Shown: positions 40,053-48,221 of the stretch, piece after piece
Layout: the number at the start of each line of letters is the position of its first letter
Numbering within the stretch: position 1 is the stretch's first letter
Translations under genes and position numbers: made by a program
Source: CAZRRV01 sp045660865
GTDB taxonomy: Bacteria > Bacillota > Clostridia > Oscillospirales > Acutalibacteraceae
Direction: 5' to 3'
NCBI GenBank assembly: GCA_045660865.1
Contig: JAZREP010000007.1
Location: 1-52,923 of the forward strand
Length of the DNA: 52,923 nucleotides
Notes under the pieces: model-generated
The model's database searches: none
What the model saw: only the letters and a program-made list of their open reading frames with translations
Told to the model about the DNA's origin: nothing

Positions 40053-40634
40053 ATGGAAAACGAGAAAACGGTAAAACAAAAGAAACCGTCTTTGCTGCTG
40101 GAAATTTTCGACTGGGTAGACTCGGTCGTTTTTTCGGTTATCTTTATGGCGCTTATCTTTACTCTGGTGTTCCGTATTGTAACTATTAAGGGTGATTCAA
40201 TGCTGGATACAGTAGTAGATGGCGATAAAGTTATCATTTCCAACGCCTTCTACACCCCGAAGCAGGGTGATGTGGTGGTTATTTCTCGTGATTATTTTAA
40301 TAAGCTCGGTCAACCCGTTGATGGTAGTGAACCGATTATTAAGCGAGTAATTGCAACCGAAGGCCAAAAGGTTAATATTGATTTTGAAAGCGGCATCGTT
40401 TATGTTGATGATGTACCGCTTGATGAGCCGTACACAAAAACCCCCACTACACGTAAAGAGGACGTTCAGTTCCCGTTGACGGTTGAGGAGGATTGTCTGT
40501 TTGTCTTAGGTGATAATCGTGCCGTTTCTAAGGATAGCCGTGATTCAAGCATAGGTCTTGTGAATGAGCGTTATGTTCTCGGCAAGGTGATTATGCGTAT
40601 TTTCCCCTTTGACAGTTTTGGAGGTTTAAAATAA
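40053..40634 (+). CDS. lepB: Signal peptidase I
   Basis: A 193-residue membrane serine protease that removes signal peptides from exported proteins. One membrane helix (about 25-46) is followed by box B GDSMLDTVVDGDK (Ser49). Box D is IIKRVIATEGQKV with the catalytic Lys97, and box E is LGDNRAVSKDSRD. This is the prokaryotic Ser-Lys type, in contrast to the Ser-His S26 protein at 28.9 kb. ATG 40053 follows AAGGAG. Its stop overlaps rbgA by one base (TAATG). Confidence 0.94.
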   Translation: MENEKTVKQKKPSLLLEIFDWVDSVVFSVIFMALIFTLVFRIVTIKGDSMLDTVVDGDKVIISNAFYTPKQGDVVVISRDYFNKLGQPVDGSEPIIKRVIATEGQKVNIDFESGIVYVDDVPLDEPYTKTPTTRKEDVQFPLTVEEDCLFVLGDNRAVSKDSRDSSIGLVNERYVLGKVIMRIFPFDSFGGLK

Positions 40635-41488
40635 TGGCCGAAATGCAAAACATTCAATGGTTCCCGGGGCATATGACAAAAACCCGTCGTCAGATTGAAA
40701 AAAGCCTTTCAATCTGTGACGCTGTAGCAGAAATAATAGATGCACGCATACCTTTAAGTAGCCGAAACCCCGACATAAAGTCGATTATCGCAGGCAAACC
40801 CTTGGTGGTTTTGTTAAATAAATGCGATATGGCTGACCCAAAAGCTACTGAGGAATGGGTGCATTATTTTAAAAGTAAGGGCGATATGGCATTGGCGGTA
40901 GATTGCCGTACAGGTAAAAATCTAAACCGCTTTGTACCGCTTCTTAAAACCCGACTCGGTGAAAAGTTAGAACAATATAAAGCAAAGGGTATGGTGGGCA
41001 AGCCGCTGCGTGTTATGGTAGTTGGTATACCCAATGTGGGAAAATCTTCCTTTATTAACCGTATGGCAGGCGGCAGTAAGGCTAAGGTTGAAGACCGCCC
41101 AGGTGTCACCAGAGGCAACCAATGGTTTAGAATTGATAAGCAGTTGGAAATTTTGGACACTCCCGGTGTGCTTTGGCCTAAGTTTGATGACCAAACAGTT
41201 GGTGAACACCTTGCATTTACCGGTGCTGTTAAGGATGCGGTTTTGGACATTGAAACCTTAGGTTACCGTCTGGTTGAATACCTAATCGGCTCTTATGCAC
41301 CCTTGCTTATTTCACGTTATAAATTAGATGAATTGCCAAATGACCCGTACGAGGCGCTTTGTGCCATAGGTAAAAAGCGTGGTATGGTTTGCCGTGGCGG
41401 TAGTGTAGATACTGAGCGTGCGGCAATAATGCTGTTGGATGAATTCCGTGGCGGCAAAATAGGAAATATAACAATCGAAAGGCCGTGA
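40634..41488 (+). CDS. rbgA: Ribosome biogenesis GTPase RbgA (YlqF)
   Basis: RbgA (284 residues) is a circularly permuted GTPase needed for late assembly of the 50S subunit. The motifs come in permuted order: G4 NKCD (62-65), G1 GIPNVGKSS (131-139), G3 DTPG (175-178). The N-terminal WFPGHMTKTRRQI is the family signature. A C-terminal helical domain follows. It starts at the last base of the lepB stop and lies 4 bases before rnhB. Confidence 0.96.
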   Translation: MAEMQNIQWFPGHMTKTRRQIEKSLSICDAVAEIIDARIPLSSRNPDIKSIIAGKPLVVLLNKCDMADPKATEEWVHYFKSKGDMALAVDCRTGKNLNRFVPLLKTRLGEKLEQYKAKGMVGKPLRVMVVGIPNVGKSSFINRMAGGSKAKVEDRPGVTRGNQWFRIDKQLEILDTPGVLWPKFDDQTVGEHLAFTGAVKDAVLDIETLGYRLVEYLIGSYAPLLISRYKLDELPNDPYEALCAIGKKRGMVCRGGSVDTERAAIMLLDEFRGGKIGNITIERP

Positions 41489-41492
41489 AAAA

Positions 41493-42092
41493 ATGCCGGA
41501 TTACAGTTTTGAATTATTAGCAGCCCAAAAGGGCTATAAATTCATTTGCGGTGTTGATGAAGCGGGGCGAGGCCCGTTGGCAGGCCCGGTTTGTGCCGCA
41601 GCGGTTGTTTTACCCGAAGGGGTAGAAATCCCCGGTTTAAACGATTCTAAAAAGCTCACAGCAAAAAAGCGTGAGCAGCTGTTTCCTGTAATTATTGAAA
41701 AAGCATTAGCTTATGGAATAGCTTACGGAACGGTCGAGGAAATAGAGGAGCATAACATTTTAAATGCTACATACTTGGCTATGAATCGTGCTATTGAAGC
41801 CTTGCAACAGTCGGCTGATTACGCTTTAATTGACGGAAACCGCGTTCCAAAAAGTTGCCCTGTAGCTTGCGAAACAATTGTAAAGGGCGATTCAAAGTCA
41901 ATGTCTATAGCGGCGGCTTCTATTCTCGCTAAGGTGACAAGGGATAGACTTATGGAACAGTTGGATTCAGAGTATCCGCAGTATGGCTTTGCACAGCACG
42001 CAGGATACGGTACAAAGGCGCATATTGAGGCTATCCGTACATACGGGGTCAGCCCTGTACACCGTATGAGCTTTTTGAAGAACATATTATGA
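41493..42092 (+). CDS. rnhB: Ribonuclease HII
   Basis: RNase HII (199 residues) cuts RNA in RNA-DNA hybrids and removes single ribonucleotides. CGVDEAGRGPLAGPVCAAAV carries the first acidic residues (Asp-Glu), YALIDGNRVPK the next Asp, and the STILAKVTRD-like ASILAKVTRDRLM the last. It overlaps yraN by 4 bases. Confidence 0.96.
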   Translation: MPDYSFELLAAQKGYKFICGVDEAGRGPLAGPVCAAAVVLPEGVEIPGLNDSKKLTAKKREQLFPVIIEKALAYGIAYGTVEEIEEHNILNATYLAMNRAIEALQQSADYALIDGNRVPKSCPVACETIVKGDSKSMSIAAASILAKVTRDRLMEQLDSEYPQYGFAQHAGYGTKAHIEAIRTYGVSPVHRMSFLKNIL

Positions 42093-42451
42093 CAACAAAA
42101 GAATTAGGAAATAAAGGCGAAGCACTGGTGGCCGAATATTTAAGGAAAAAAGGCTTTATTATTTCGGCAAGAAACTACCATAGCCGCTTTGGTGAACTGG
42201 ATATAGTTGCTGAGAACAATAATCTAATATTGTTTGTTGAGGTAAAGCTGAGAAGTGTGAAATCATTGGCTAAACCTCGTGAATTTGTTGATTACAACAA
42301 GCGAATGCGTATCATTTCGACAGCCGAATATTATATATATAATAACGGTGTCGAATTACAGCCTCGTTTTGATGTTGCCGAAGTATTTTTAGAGGGCGAA
42401 CATCTGCGGCTGAATTACATCGAAAACGCATTTGGAGCTGATGGTAATTGA
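42089..42451 (+). CDS. yraN: UPF0102 (YraN) nuclease-like protein
   Basis: A 120-residue YraN protein with a restriction-endonuclease-like core. GNKGEALVAEYLRKKGFIIS, ELDIVAENNNLILFVEVKLR (the D...E-x-K motif) and VDYNKRMRIISTAEYYI are visible. The family lies beside rnhB in very many bacteria. Role unknown. It overlaps both neighbours by 4 bases. Confidence 0.93.
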   Translation: MTTKELGNKGEALVAEYLRKKGFIISARNYHSRFGELDIVAENNNLILFVEVKLRSVKSLAKPREFVDYNKRMRIISTAEYYIYNNGVELQPRFDVAEVFLEGEHLRLNYIENAFGADGN

Positions 42452-43278
42452 GAGTTTTTGACCTTCATTGTGATACACCATATAAGTATTTGTCGGGTGA
42501 AACACCGATTGTAAATGGGGATGCAATAAAATCCTTTTCTTCTTATATGGCTTGTACTGCACTTTGGGTCGATGACCGAGAATTAAAGCCGTTTGATTTG
42601 TACAAACGCTTATTGTCAGCCGCTAAAAAGGTGCAGTTCAACCACCTTTTGACACTTGAGGGCTTTTGTTTTGCTGACGGTCCCGATACGGTAGATTTGC
42701 TTAAAAGGGATGGCATTTGCGCCGCTACACTTACTTGGAATTATAATAACCGTTTAGCAGGTGGCTGCTTAGATGACGGAACGTTAACCGCACTTGGAAA
42801 AAGTGTTGTTAGGCGTATGAACGAATGTGGCATTATGCTTGACCTTTCCCATATAAACGAGCGAAGCTTTTTCCCTGCGTTAGAACAGGCTGACAGAGTC
42901 TTTATATCGCACGGCAATTTAAAATCAATATGTAACCACCCCCGCAATATTACTAATGAACAGGCTAAGGCTTTGGCAGGGCGGGGCGGTGTTATTGGAA
43001 TTTGTCTGTACCCGGACTTTTTGGGTGTAGATGTCTTTGAAAAGGTGTATGAAAATATCGTAACGGCAGAAGAATTGGGTCTTAAAACGGCGCTCGGCAG
43101 TGATTTTGACGGCGCCACAATGCAACCTGAACTCGATAGCCCTGAAAAGCTATATGATTTGCGTGGCTTTTTAGCCAAAAAAGGCTTTTCAAACTATATG
43201 TTAGAGGACTTTTTTTACAAAAATGCCGAAACCCTTTTTTATAGGTCTTTACAAAAGCGTGACAGTAATATAAAATAA
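42448..43278 (+). CDS. M19 (membrane dipeptidase-like) peptidase
   Basis: A 276-residue amidohydrolase-fold dipeptidase of the renal dipeptidase family. Metal-binding motifs are FDLHCDTP (His7 and Asp9 region), LTLEGF, MLDLSHINERSF, SHGNLKSICNHPRN and LGSDFDG. It is shorter than the usual 310-380 residues but keeps all core motifs. The start is TTG 42448, overlapping the yraN stop (TTGA), with GGAG 10 bases upstream. It likely hydrolyses dipeptides, perhaps D-residue-containing. Confidence 0.88.
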   Translation: MRVFDLHCDTPYKYLSGETPIVNGDAIKSFSSYMACTALWVDDRELKPFDLYKRLLSAAKKVQFNHLLTLEGFCFADGPDTVDLLKRDGICAATLTWNYNNRLAGGCLDDGTLTALGKSVVRRMNECGIMLDLSHINERSFFPALEQADRVFISHGNLKSICNHPRNITNEQAKALAGRGGVIGICLYPDFLGVDVFEKVYENIVTAEELGLKTALGSDFDGATMQPELDSPEKLYDLRGFLAKKGFSNYMLEDFFYKNAETLFYRSLQKRDSNIK

Positions 43279-43308
43279 AAGCATAAAGGCTTTTACTGGA
43301 GGATAAAA

Positions 43309-44793
43309 ATGATTTACAACAGCACAAGAGATAACAGTGTTGCCGTATCGGCCGCACAGGCTATTGCACAGGGTATTTCTAAGGATGGAGGCTTGTTTGT
43401 TCCGCAAACAATTCCAACCTTTTCAGCCGCTGATTTTGACGCAATGAAAAAAATGAATTATATTGAGCGTGCGGCTTATGTGCTAAAGGAATTTTTAACA
43501 GATTTCACAGACAAGGAGCTTAATGATTGCGTTAAAGGCGCATATACCGGCACCTTTGATAACGAGGCGCCCGCTCCGCTTTATAAATTGGATGACAAGC
43601 AATATGTTTTAGAATTATGGCATGGACCAACTTGTGCTTTTAAAGACTTGGCGCTTCAACTTTTGCCTTATTTGATGTCTACCGCAGCAAAGAAGGTAAG
43701 CGGTGGCAAAAAAATAGTAATTTTGGTTGCTACTTCGGGTGATACCGGTAAAGCTGCGCTTGAAGGTTTTAAGGATGTTGAAAACACTAAAATTATGGTT
43801 TTCTATCCCAATAACGGCGTAAGTGCTATGCAAAAACTCCAGATGGATACCCAAAAAGGTGACAATGTTTTTGTAAGTGCCATTGAAGGTAATTTTGATG
43901 ATGCTCAAAGCGGTGTTAAGAAAATCTTTACAGACCCTGAAATGGCTAAAAAATTAGCCGAAATGAATATGGAATTCTCCAGTGCCAACTCTATTAACTG
44001 GGGCCGTTTGGTACCGCAAATTGTTTATTATGTTTCGGCATATTGTGAGCTTCTTAATTTGGGTGAAGATTTAAGTAATGGATTCAACGTTGTTGTGCCC
44101 ACCGGCAACTTCGGTAATATCCTTGCCGCTTATTATGCAAAGCAGATGGGCGTTCCCGTTGGTCGCTTGATTTGTGCATCTAATGCTAATAATGTATTGA
44201 CCGATTTTATAAAAACAGGCGTATATGACCGCAACCGTAATTTTTACACCACCATTTCTCCCTCTATGGACATTCTTATTTCCAGTAACTTAGAGAGAAT
44301 GCTTTATGAACTCAGCGGCAGAGATGATAATTATGTAGCCGAGTTGCAAAAGCAATTGTCTGAAACCGGTTGTTATAAGGTTGAGGGTGAAATTCTTCAT
44401 AAATTGCAAGAGCTTTATTTTGGTGGCTGCTGTGATGATGAGCAAACATTAGATACAATAAGTTCTGTTTATAAAAAGTACAATTATCTTTCGGATACAC
44501 ATACTGCGGTAGCGCTTAATGTTTGCGATAAATATTTGAACGAAACAAATGACTGTCGTCCTGTCGTTGTTGCTTCAACCGCAAGTCCCTATAAATTTTC
44601 ACCTGCGGTACTTAGCGCAGTTACAGGTGAGAAAACAGAAGGCGATGAGTTTTCAACCGTTGATGCACTGTATAAAGCAACCGGTGTTGCAGTACCCGGA
44701 CCGCTTTCCAGCCTTAAAGGCTTAAAACCTCGTTTCGACAATCTTTGTGATAAAACCGAGATGGCAGAGGTTGTGCTTAATAATTTAAAATAA
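43309..44793 (+). CDS. thrC: Threonine synthase
   Basis: A 494-residue PLP enzyme that converts O-phosphohomoserine to threonine. The PLP lysine is Lys112 in GPTCAFKDLALQLLP. The phosphate-binding loop VPTGNFGNILAAYYAK and the N-terminal YNSTRDNSVAVSAAQAIAQG are typical of the long bacterial/fungal type. GGAGGATAAAA precedes the ATG. No other threonine genes are adjacent. Confidence 0.96.
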   Translation: MIYNSTRDNSVAVSAAQAIAQGISKDGGLFVPQTIPTFSAADFDAMKKMNYIERAAYVLKEFLTDFTDKELNDCVKGAYTGTFDNEAPAPLYKLDDKQYVLELWHGPTCAFKDLALQLLPYLMSTAAKKVSGGKKIVILVATSGDTGKAALEGFKDVENTKIMVFYPNNGVSAMQKLQMDTQKGDNVFVSAIEGNFDDAQSGVKKIFTDPEMAKKLAEMNMEFSSANSINWGRLVPQIVYYVSAYCELLNLGEDLSNGFNVVVPTGNFGNILAAYYAKQMGVPVGRLICASNANNVLTDFIKTGVYDRNRNFYTTISPSMDILISSNLERMLYELSGRDDNYVAELQKQLSETGCYKVEGEILHKLQELYFGGCCDDEQTLDTISSVYKKYNYLSDTHTAVALNVCDKYLNETNDCRPVVVASTASPYKFSPAVLSAVTGEKTEGDEFSTVDALYKATGVAVPGPLSSLKGLKPRFDNLCDKTEMAEVVLNNLK

Positions 44794-44811
44794 TATGTAT
44801 TTTTGACCCCT

Positions 44812-44837
44812 CACCACTGCCTTAACCGGCAGTGGTG
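44812..44837. repeat. Inverted repeat between thrC and the DUF1540 gene
   Basis: CACCACTGCC and GGCAGTGGTG pair around TTAACC. Neither side has a clear T run, so termination would be weak. It lies between two convergent genes. Confidence 0.6.
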
Positions 44838-44854
44838 AATGTTTGAGGAAAACC

Positions 44855-45028
44855 TTAGAATTTAGCCTCAAAAGTAGCGCATTTTGTGTCGTTTTCAACC
44901 TGGGCGTTTGAAGGTCCAACATTGATATGACCGGCGCCGCACTGGTCGTCTGCAGTATGGTATGCGCAGTTAGTAACAGCACATTTAATACCGCGGATGA
45001 TGTCGTTGCAGTTACATGCTTTATCCAT
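44855..45028 (-). CDS. DUF1540 cysteine-rich small protein
   Basis: A 57-residue protein with the DUF1540 pattern: IKCAVTNCAYH, then DDQCGAGHINV, then DTKCATFE, plus an N-terminal CNC. The spaced Cys/His set suggests metal binding. The family is common in spore-forming Clostridia; its function is unknown. ATG 45028 follows AAAGGA. Confidence 0.82.
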   Translation of the reverse strand: MDKACNCNDIIRGIKCAVTNCAYHTADDQCGAGHINVGPSNAQVENDTKCATFEAKF

Positions 45029-45117
45029 TTTCAACATCCTTTCGTTTGATAAACCCCGCTTTCGCTCGGGTTTAAATTTATTTTAACCGTAAAATCTGAT
45101 TTTATTTGAGGTGTCCT

Positions 45118-45795
45118 ATGGCATTATTCACCATATCCGATTTGCATTTATCCTTCGGTACAAATAAACCAATGGATAAATTCTACGGCTGGGAAAATTA
45201 TGTTAATAAAATTTACTCCAACTGGCAAAAAACGGTATCAGAAAATGACACTGTTGTCTTGCCGGGTGATTTTTCGTGGGCGCTTAAATTAGAAGAAACC
45301 TTAGAGGATTTTCGGTTTTTGGAAAAATTAAACGGAAAAAAGGTTCTTTTAAAGGGAAATCACGACCTTTGGTGGAGCACACGCAAAAAGTTAGAAGAAT
45401 TTTTTTGTGAAAACGAAATAACGACTGTTTCTTTGGTGCACAACAGTATTTATGAAACCGATGAATTTTGCATTTGCGGAACAAGAGGTTGGTTTTTTGA
45501 TGACGATGCAAACAAAAAAATATTAAACCGTGAGGCGCAGCGTTTGGAAACCTCTTTACAGCTGGCTAATAAGACTAACAAACGGCCTGCAGTTTTTCTG
45601 CATTATCCGCCTGCATATAACGGTCAGGTCTGTGAAGAAATCTTTTCGGTGCTGAAAAAATTTAGGGTTGATACGGTTTACCACGGCCACATTCACGGAG
45701 CAGGGCACAATTACGCCGAGCGCGAATGGGACGGTGTAAAGCTAAAATTAGTATCTTGTGATTGTATAGATTTTACACCCTTTAGGATAGTATAA
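45118..45795 (+). CDS. Metallophosphoesterase
   Basis: A 225-residue calcineurin-like phosphoesterase with the dimetal motifs ISDLHLSFG, LPGDFSWA, LKGNHDLWW, LHYPPAYN and HGHIHGAGH. The substrate is not identifiable. ATG 45118 follows GAGGTG. A hairpin, CCATATTTT with AAAATATGG (45803-45823), follows and may be a weak terminator. Confidence 0.88.
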   Translation: MALFTISDLHLSFGTNKPMDKFYGWENYVNKIYSNWQKTVSENDTVVLPGDFSWALKLEETLEDFRFLEKLNGKKVLLKGNHDLWWSTRKKLEEFFCENEITTVSLVHNSIYETDEFCICGTRGWFFDDDANKKILNREAQRLETSLQLANKTNKRPAVFLHYPPAYNGQVCEEIFSVLKKFRVDTVYHGHIHGAGHNYAEREWDGVKLKLVSCDCIDFTPFRIV

Positions 45796-45884
45796 AAAAA
45801 TTCCATATTTTTTCAAAATATGGTAGAAAAATTTGAAAAAATGTGATATAGTGTTATGAGATGTTTTATCAGGAGGAAAAAACA

Positions 45885-47270
45885 ATGAGTTTAAAAAGTA
45901 CACAAAAGGTTGATACCAACCGCCAGGAGCTTGTAATTACAATTGATGCCGAAACATTTGAGGCTGCCGTTCAAAAAGCTTATAAGCAGAATGTAGGCAA
46001 AATCAATATCCAAGGCTTCCGTAAGGGCAAGGCTCCCAGAAGCATTATCGAAAAGTTTTATGGTGAGAGCGTTTTCTATGAGGATGCGCTTAATATTCTG
46101 TATCCTGAAGCAGTAGAGTCTGCTATTGATGAGGCAGGTATCGATTTTGTTGACGATAAAATTGATTTTGATTTAGTTTCTTTAGATAAATCGGGTGTTG
46201 AGTTTAAGGTAGTAGTTACCGTTATGCCCGAGGTTGAATTGAAGAAATACAAGGGTCTTGTTGCCGAGAAAGTTAAGGCAAAGGTAGCAAAGGCTGAAAT
46301 TGATGAAGAATTAAAACGTATGGCTGACCGCAATTCCAGACTGGTTACAGTTGAGGACCGTGCAGTAGCCGACGGTGATATCGCAGTTATCGACTTTGAA
46401 GGCTTTGTTAATGACGTTGCTTTCGAAGGCGGAAAAGGCGAGGCTTACTCTTTAACTATCGGCTCTGGTCAGTTTATCCCCGGCTTTGAAGAGCAGATTA
46501 TCGGCCACAACGCTGGTGAAGAGTTTGACGTAAACGTTACTTTCCCTGAAGAGTACGGCTCAGAAGAATTGGCAGGCAAGCCGGCTGTATTCAAAGTAAA
46601 GGTTAATGAGATTAAATTCCGTGAAGTACCTGCTATTGATGATGAGTTTGCTAAGGATGTCAGCGAATTTGATACATTAGAAGAGCTTCGCAAAGATTTG
46701 AAAGCTAAGGCTTTGGACCGCAAGAAGAAAGATGCTGATATGGATGTTGAATCTCAACTGATTGAACAGCTTGTTGAAAATATGTCAGCTGAAATTCCGG
46801 ATGCTTTGATTGAAAGCCGCGCTAAGCAGAGCGTTGAGGATTTTGCTTATCGTCTGCAAATGCAGGGCATGGATATTAAAACATATATGCAATACACCGG
46901 CGGCACAATTGACGAATTGAAGAACTCTATGCGTCCTCAGGCTGAGAAACAGGTTAAAACCCGTTTGGCTCTTGAAAAGGTTGCTGAGCTTGAAAAGTTA
47001 GAAGTAACCGAGGCGGATTTAAACGCTGAGTTTGAAAAAATGGCTTCCGAATACAAGATGGAAGTAGATAAAATCAAGGCAGCTATTCCTGAGAAGGAAT
47101 TGAAAAAAGACCTTAGTGTCAGCAAAGCTATTGAATTTGTAAAGGCTAACGCAGAGATTACCGAGGTTGATAAGAAGACCGAGAAGGCAGAAGAGCCCAA
47201 GAAAGAAACTGCTGCTAAAAAACCGGCTGCTAAGAAAACAACAAAGAAAGCTACCGCTGAAGAAAAATAA
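45885..47270 (+). CDS. tig: Trigger factor with Lys/Ala-rich tail
   Basis: Trigger factor (461 residues) is the ribosome-bound chaperone and prolyl isomerase. The N-terminal ribosome-binding domain has GFRKGKAPRSIIEKFYG, and the FKBP domain (about 150-240) has GDIAVIDFEGFVND, IPGFEEQIIGHNAGEEF and VNVTFPEEYGSEELAGK. A long helical C-terminal domain follows. The last 30 or so residues are a Lys/Ala/Glu/Thr tail with AKKPAAKKTTKKAT, absent from standard trigger factors. AGGAGGA lies 7 bases before ATG 45885. It is close to clpP-clpX, a typical order. Confidence 0.95.
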   Translation: MSLKSTQKVDTNRQELVITIDAETFEAAVQKAYKQNVGKINIQGFRKGKAPRSIIEKFYGESVFYEDALNILYPEAVESAIDEAGIDFVDDKIDFDLVSLDKSGVEFKVVVTVMPEVELKKYKGLVAEKVKAKVAKAEIDEELKRMADRNSRLVTVEDRAVADGDIAVIDFEGFVNDVAFEGGKGEAYSLTIGSGQFIPGFEEQIIGHNAGEEFDVNVTFPEEYGSEELAGKPAVFKVKVNEIKFREVPAIDDEFAKDVSEFDTLEELRKDLKAKALDRKKKDADMDVESQLIEQLVENMSAEIPDALIESRAKQSVEDFAYRLQMQGMDIKTYMQYTGGTIDELKNSMRPQAEKQVKTRLALEKVAELEKLEVTEADLNAEFEKMASEYKMEVDKIKAAIPEKELKKDLSVSKAIEFVKANAEITEVDKKTEKAEEPKKETAAKKPAAKKTTKKATAEEK

Positions 47271-47310
47271 TAGCTATTGATTATTAAACGGTACAAAAAC
47301 GCATACTATA

Positions 47311-47586
47311 TAGGCAAACAGTATAAACCCGAACCAGATTTTTCTGGTCGGATTTTAGCCTGTGCCTTGTTTAAATACTCGGTAATCCATCAGGATTACC
47401 TGCGTTTTTGCCTTGCTCAGCCTAAAATCCATCACATAAAAATTCTACGACCTGAAAAGAGCGTGTTTTTGTGGAGATTTTTTGCTTGGTGGGCGCCGCA
47501 AGGCTGAAGCCTTGCAAGAACAGCAAACTAGAAATATACCAAAAACCCGCCTTTTCAGGCTGATTTGGATTTATACTGTTTGCCTA
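47311..47586. mobile_element. TA-flanked inverted-repeat element (MITE-like)
   Basis: TAGGCAAACAGTATAAA (47311-47327) is repeated inverted and without mismatch as TTTATACTGTTTGCCTA (47570-47586). The ends read as a 15-bp terminal inverted repeat with TA target duplication, as left by Tc1/mariner/IS630-type transposition. The interior has more nested inverted repeats: GGATTTTAG (47350-47358) against CTAAAATCC (47422-47430), GGTAATCC/GGATTACC (47381-47400), and CTGAAAAG (47452-47459) against CTTTTCAG (47551-47558). No protein is encoded. It fills most of the tig-clpP gap. A structured RNA is the other reading. Confidence 0.5.
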
Positions 47587-47613
47587 GCGTGGCAGATATT
47601 TTCTGTCACGCTA
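47585..47613. repeat. Hairpin directly before clpP
   Basis: TAGCGTG and CACGCTA pair, with CAGA/TCTG continuing the stem. It begins at the right end of the TA-flanked element, 22 bases before the clpP start. The rest of the gap holds only the clpP ribosome-binding site GGAGG. Confidence 0.55.
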
Positions 47614-47635
47614 CACGATTATTGGAGGTTTTATT

Positions 47636-48220
47636 ATGGATATGAGTTTAGTTCCATATGTAATTGAACAAACCGGTAAGGGCGAGCGCTCTTATGATAT
47701 TTTTTCCCGACTGCTTGAGGACCGCATTATTATGCTTCATGACCAGGTTAATGATACAACAGCAAGCCTGATTATTGCACAGATGCTTTACTTAGAGGGA
47801 AAGGACCCCGAAAAAGATATCCATTTTTATATCAATAGCCCCGGTGGTTCGGTTTCTGCAGGTATGGCGATTTATGATACCATGAACTATATTAAGTGCG
47901 ATGTAAGCACTATCTGTATGGGTATGGCTGCAAGTATGGGTGCATTCCTGCTTTCAGTTGGCGCAAAGGGCAAACGCTTTGCATTACCCAATAGTGAGAT
48001 TATGATTCATCAGCCCTTAGGCTCTGCCGAAGGTCAAGCAACAGATATACTTATCCATGCTAACCATATTAAAAACACTCGTGAGAAGATTAACAAGATT
48101 CTCTCAGAGGTTACAGGAAATCCGCTTGAGGTTATTCAGCGTGATACCGAGCGTGATAACTTTATGTCAGCTGAGGAAGCAATGAAATATGGCTTAGTTG
48201 ATAAGGTGTTGGTACGCTAA
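47636..48220 (+). CDS. clpP: ATP-dependent Clp protease proteolytic subunit
   Basis: ClpP (194 residues) forms the tetradecameric serine protease chamber. The catalytic Ser100 is in MGMAASMGAFLL, His125 in MIHQPLG, and the Asp lies about residue 174. VPYVIEQTGKGERSYDIFSRLLEDRII is a standard N-terminus. GGAGG lies 8 bases before the ATG. clpX starts one base after the stop. Confidence 0.97.
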   Translation: MDMSLVPYVIEQTGKGERSYDIFSRLLEDRIIMLHDQVNDTTASLIIAQMLYLEGKDPEKDIHFYINSPGGSVSAGMAIYDTMNYIKCDVSTICMGMAASMGAFLLSVGAKGKRFALPNSEIMIHQPLGSAEGQATDILIHANHIKNTREKINKILSEVTGNPLEVIQRDTERDNFMSAEEAMKYGLVDKVLVR

Positions 48221-48221
48221 T

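Noticed and set aside
44812..44837. Terminator between thrC and the DUF1540 gene
   Set aside because: The hairpin is strong but lacks a T run on either strand, so it is listed only as an inverted repeat.
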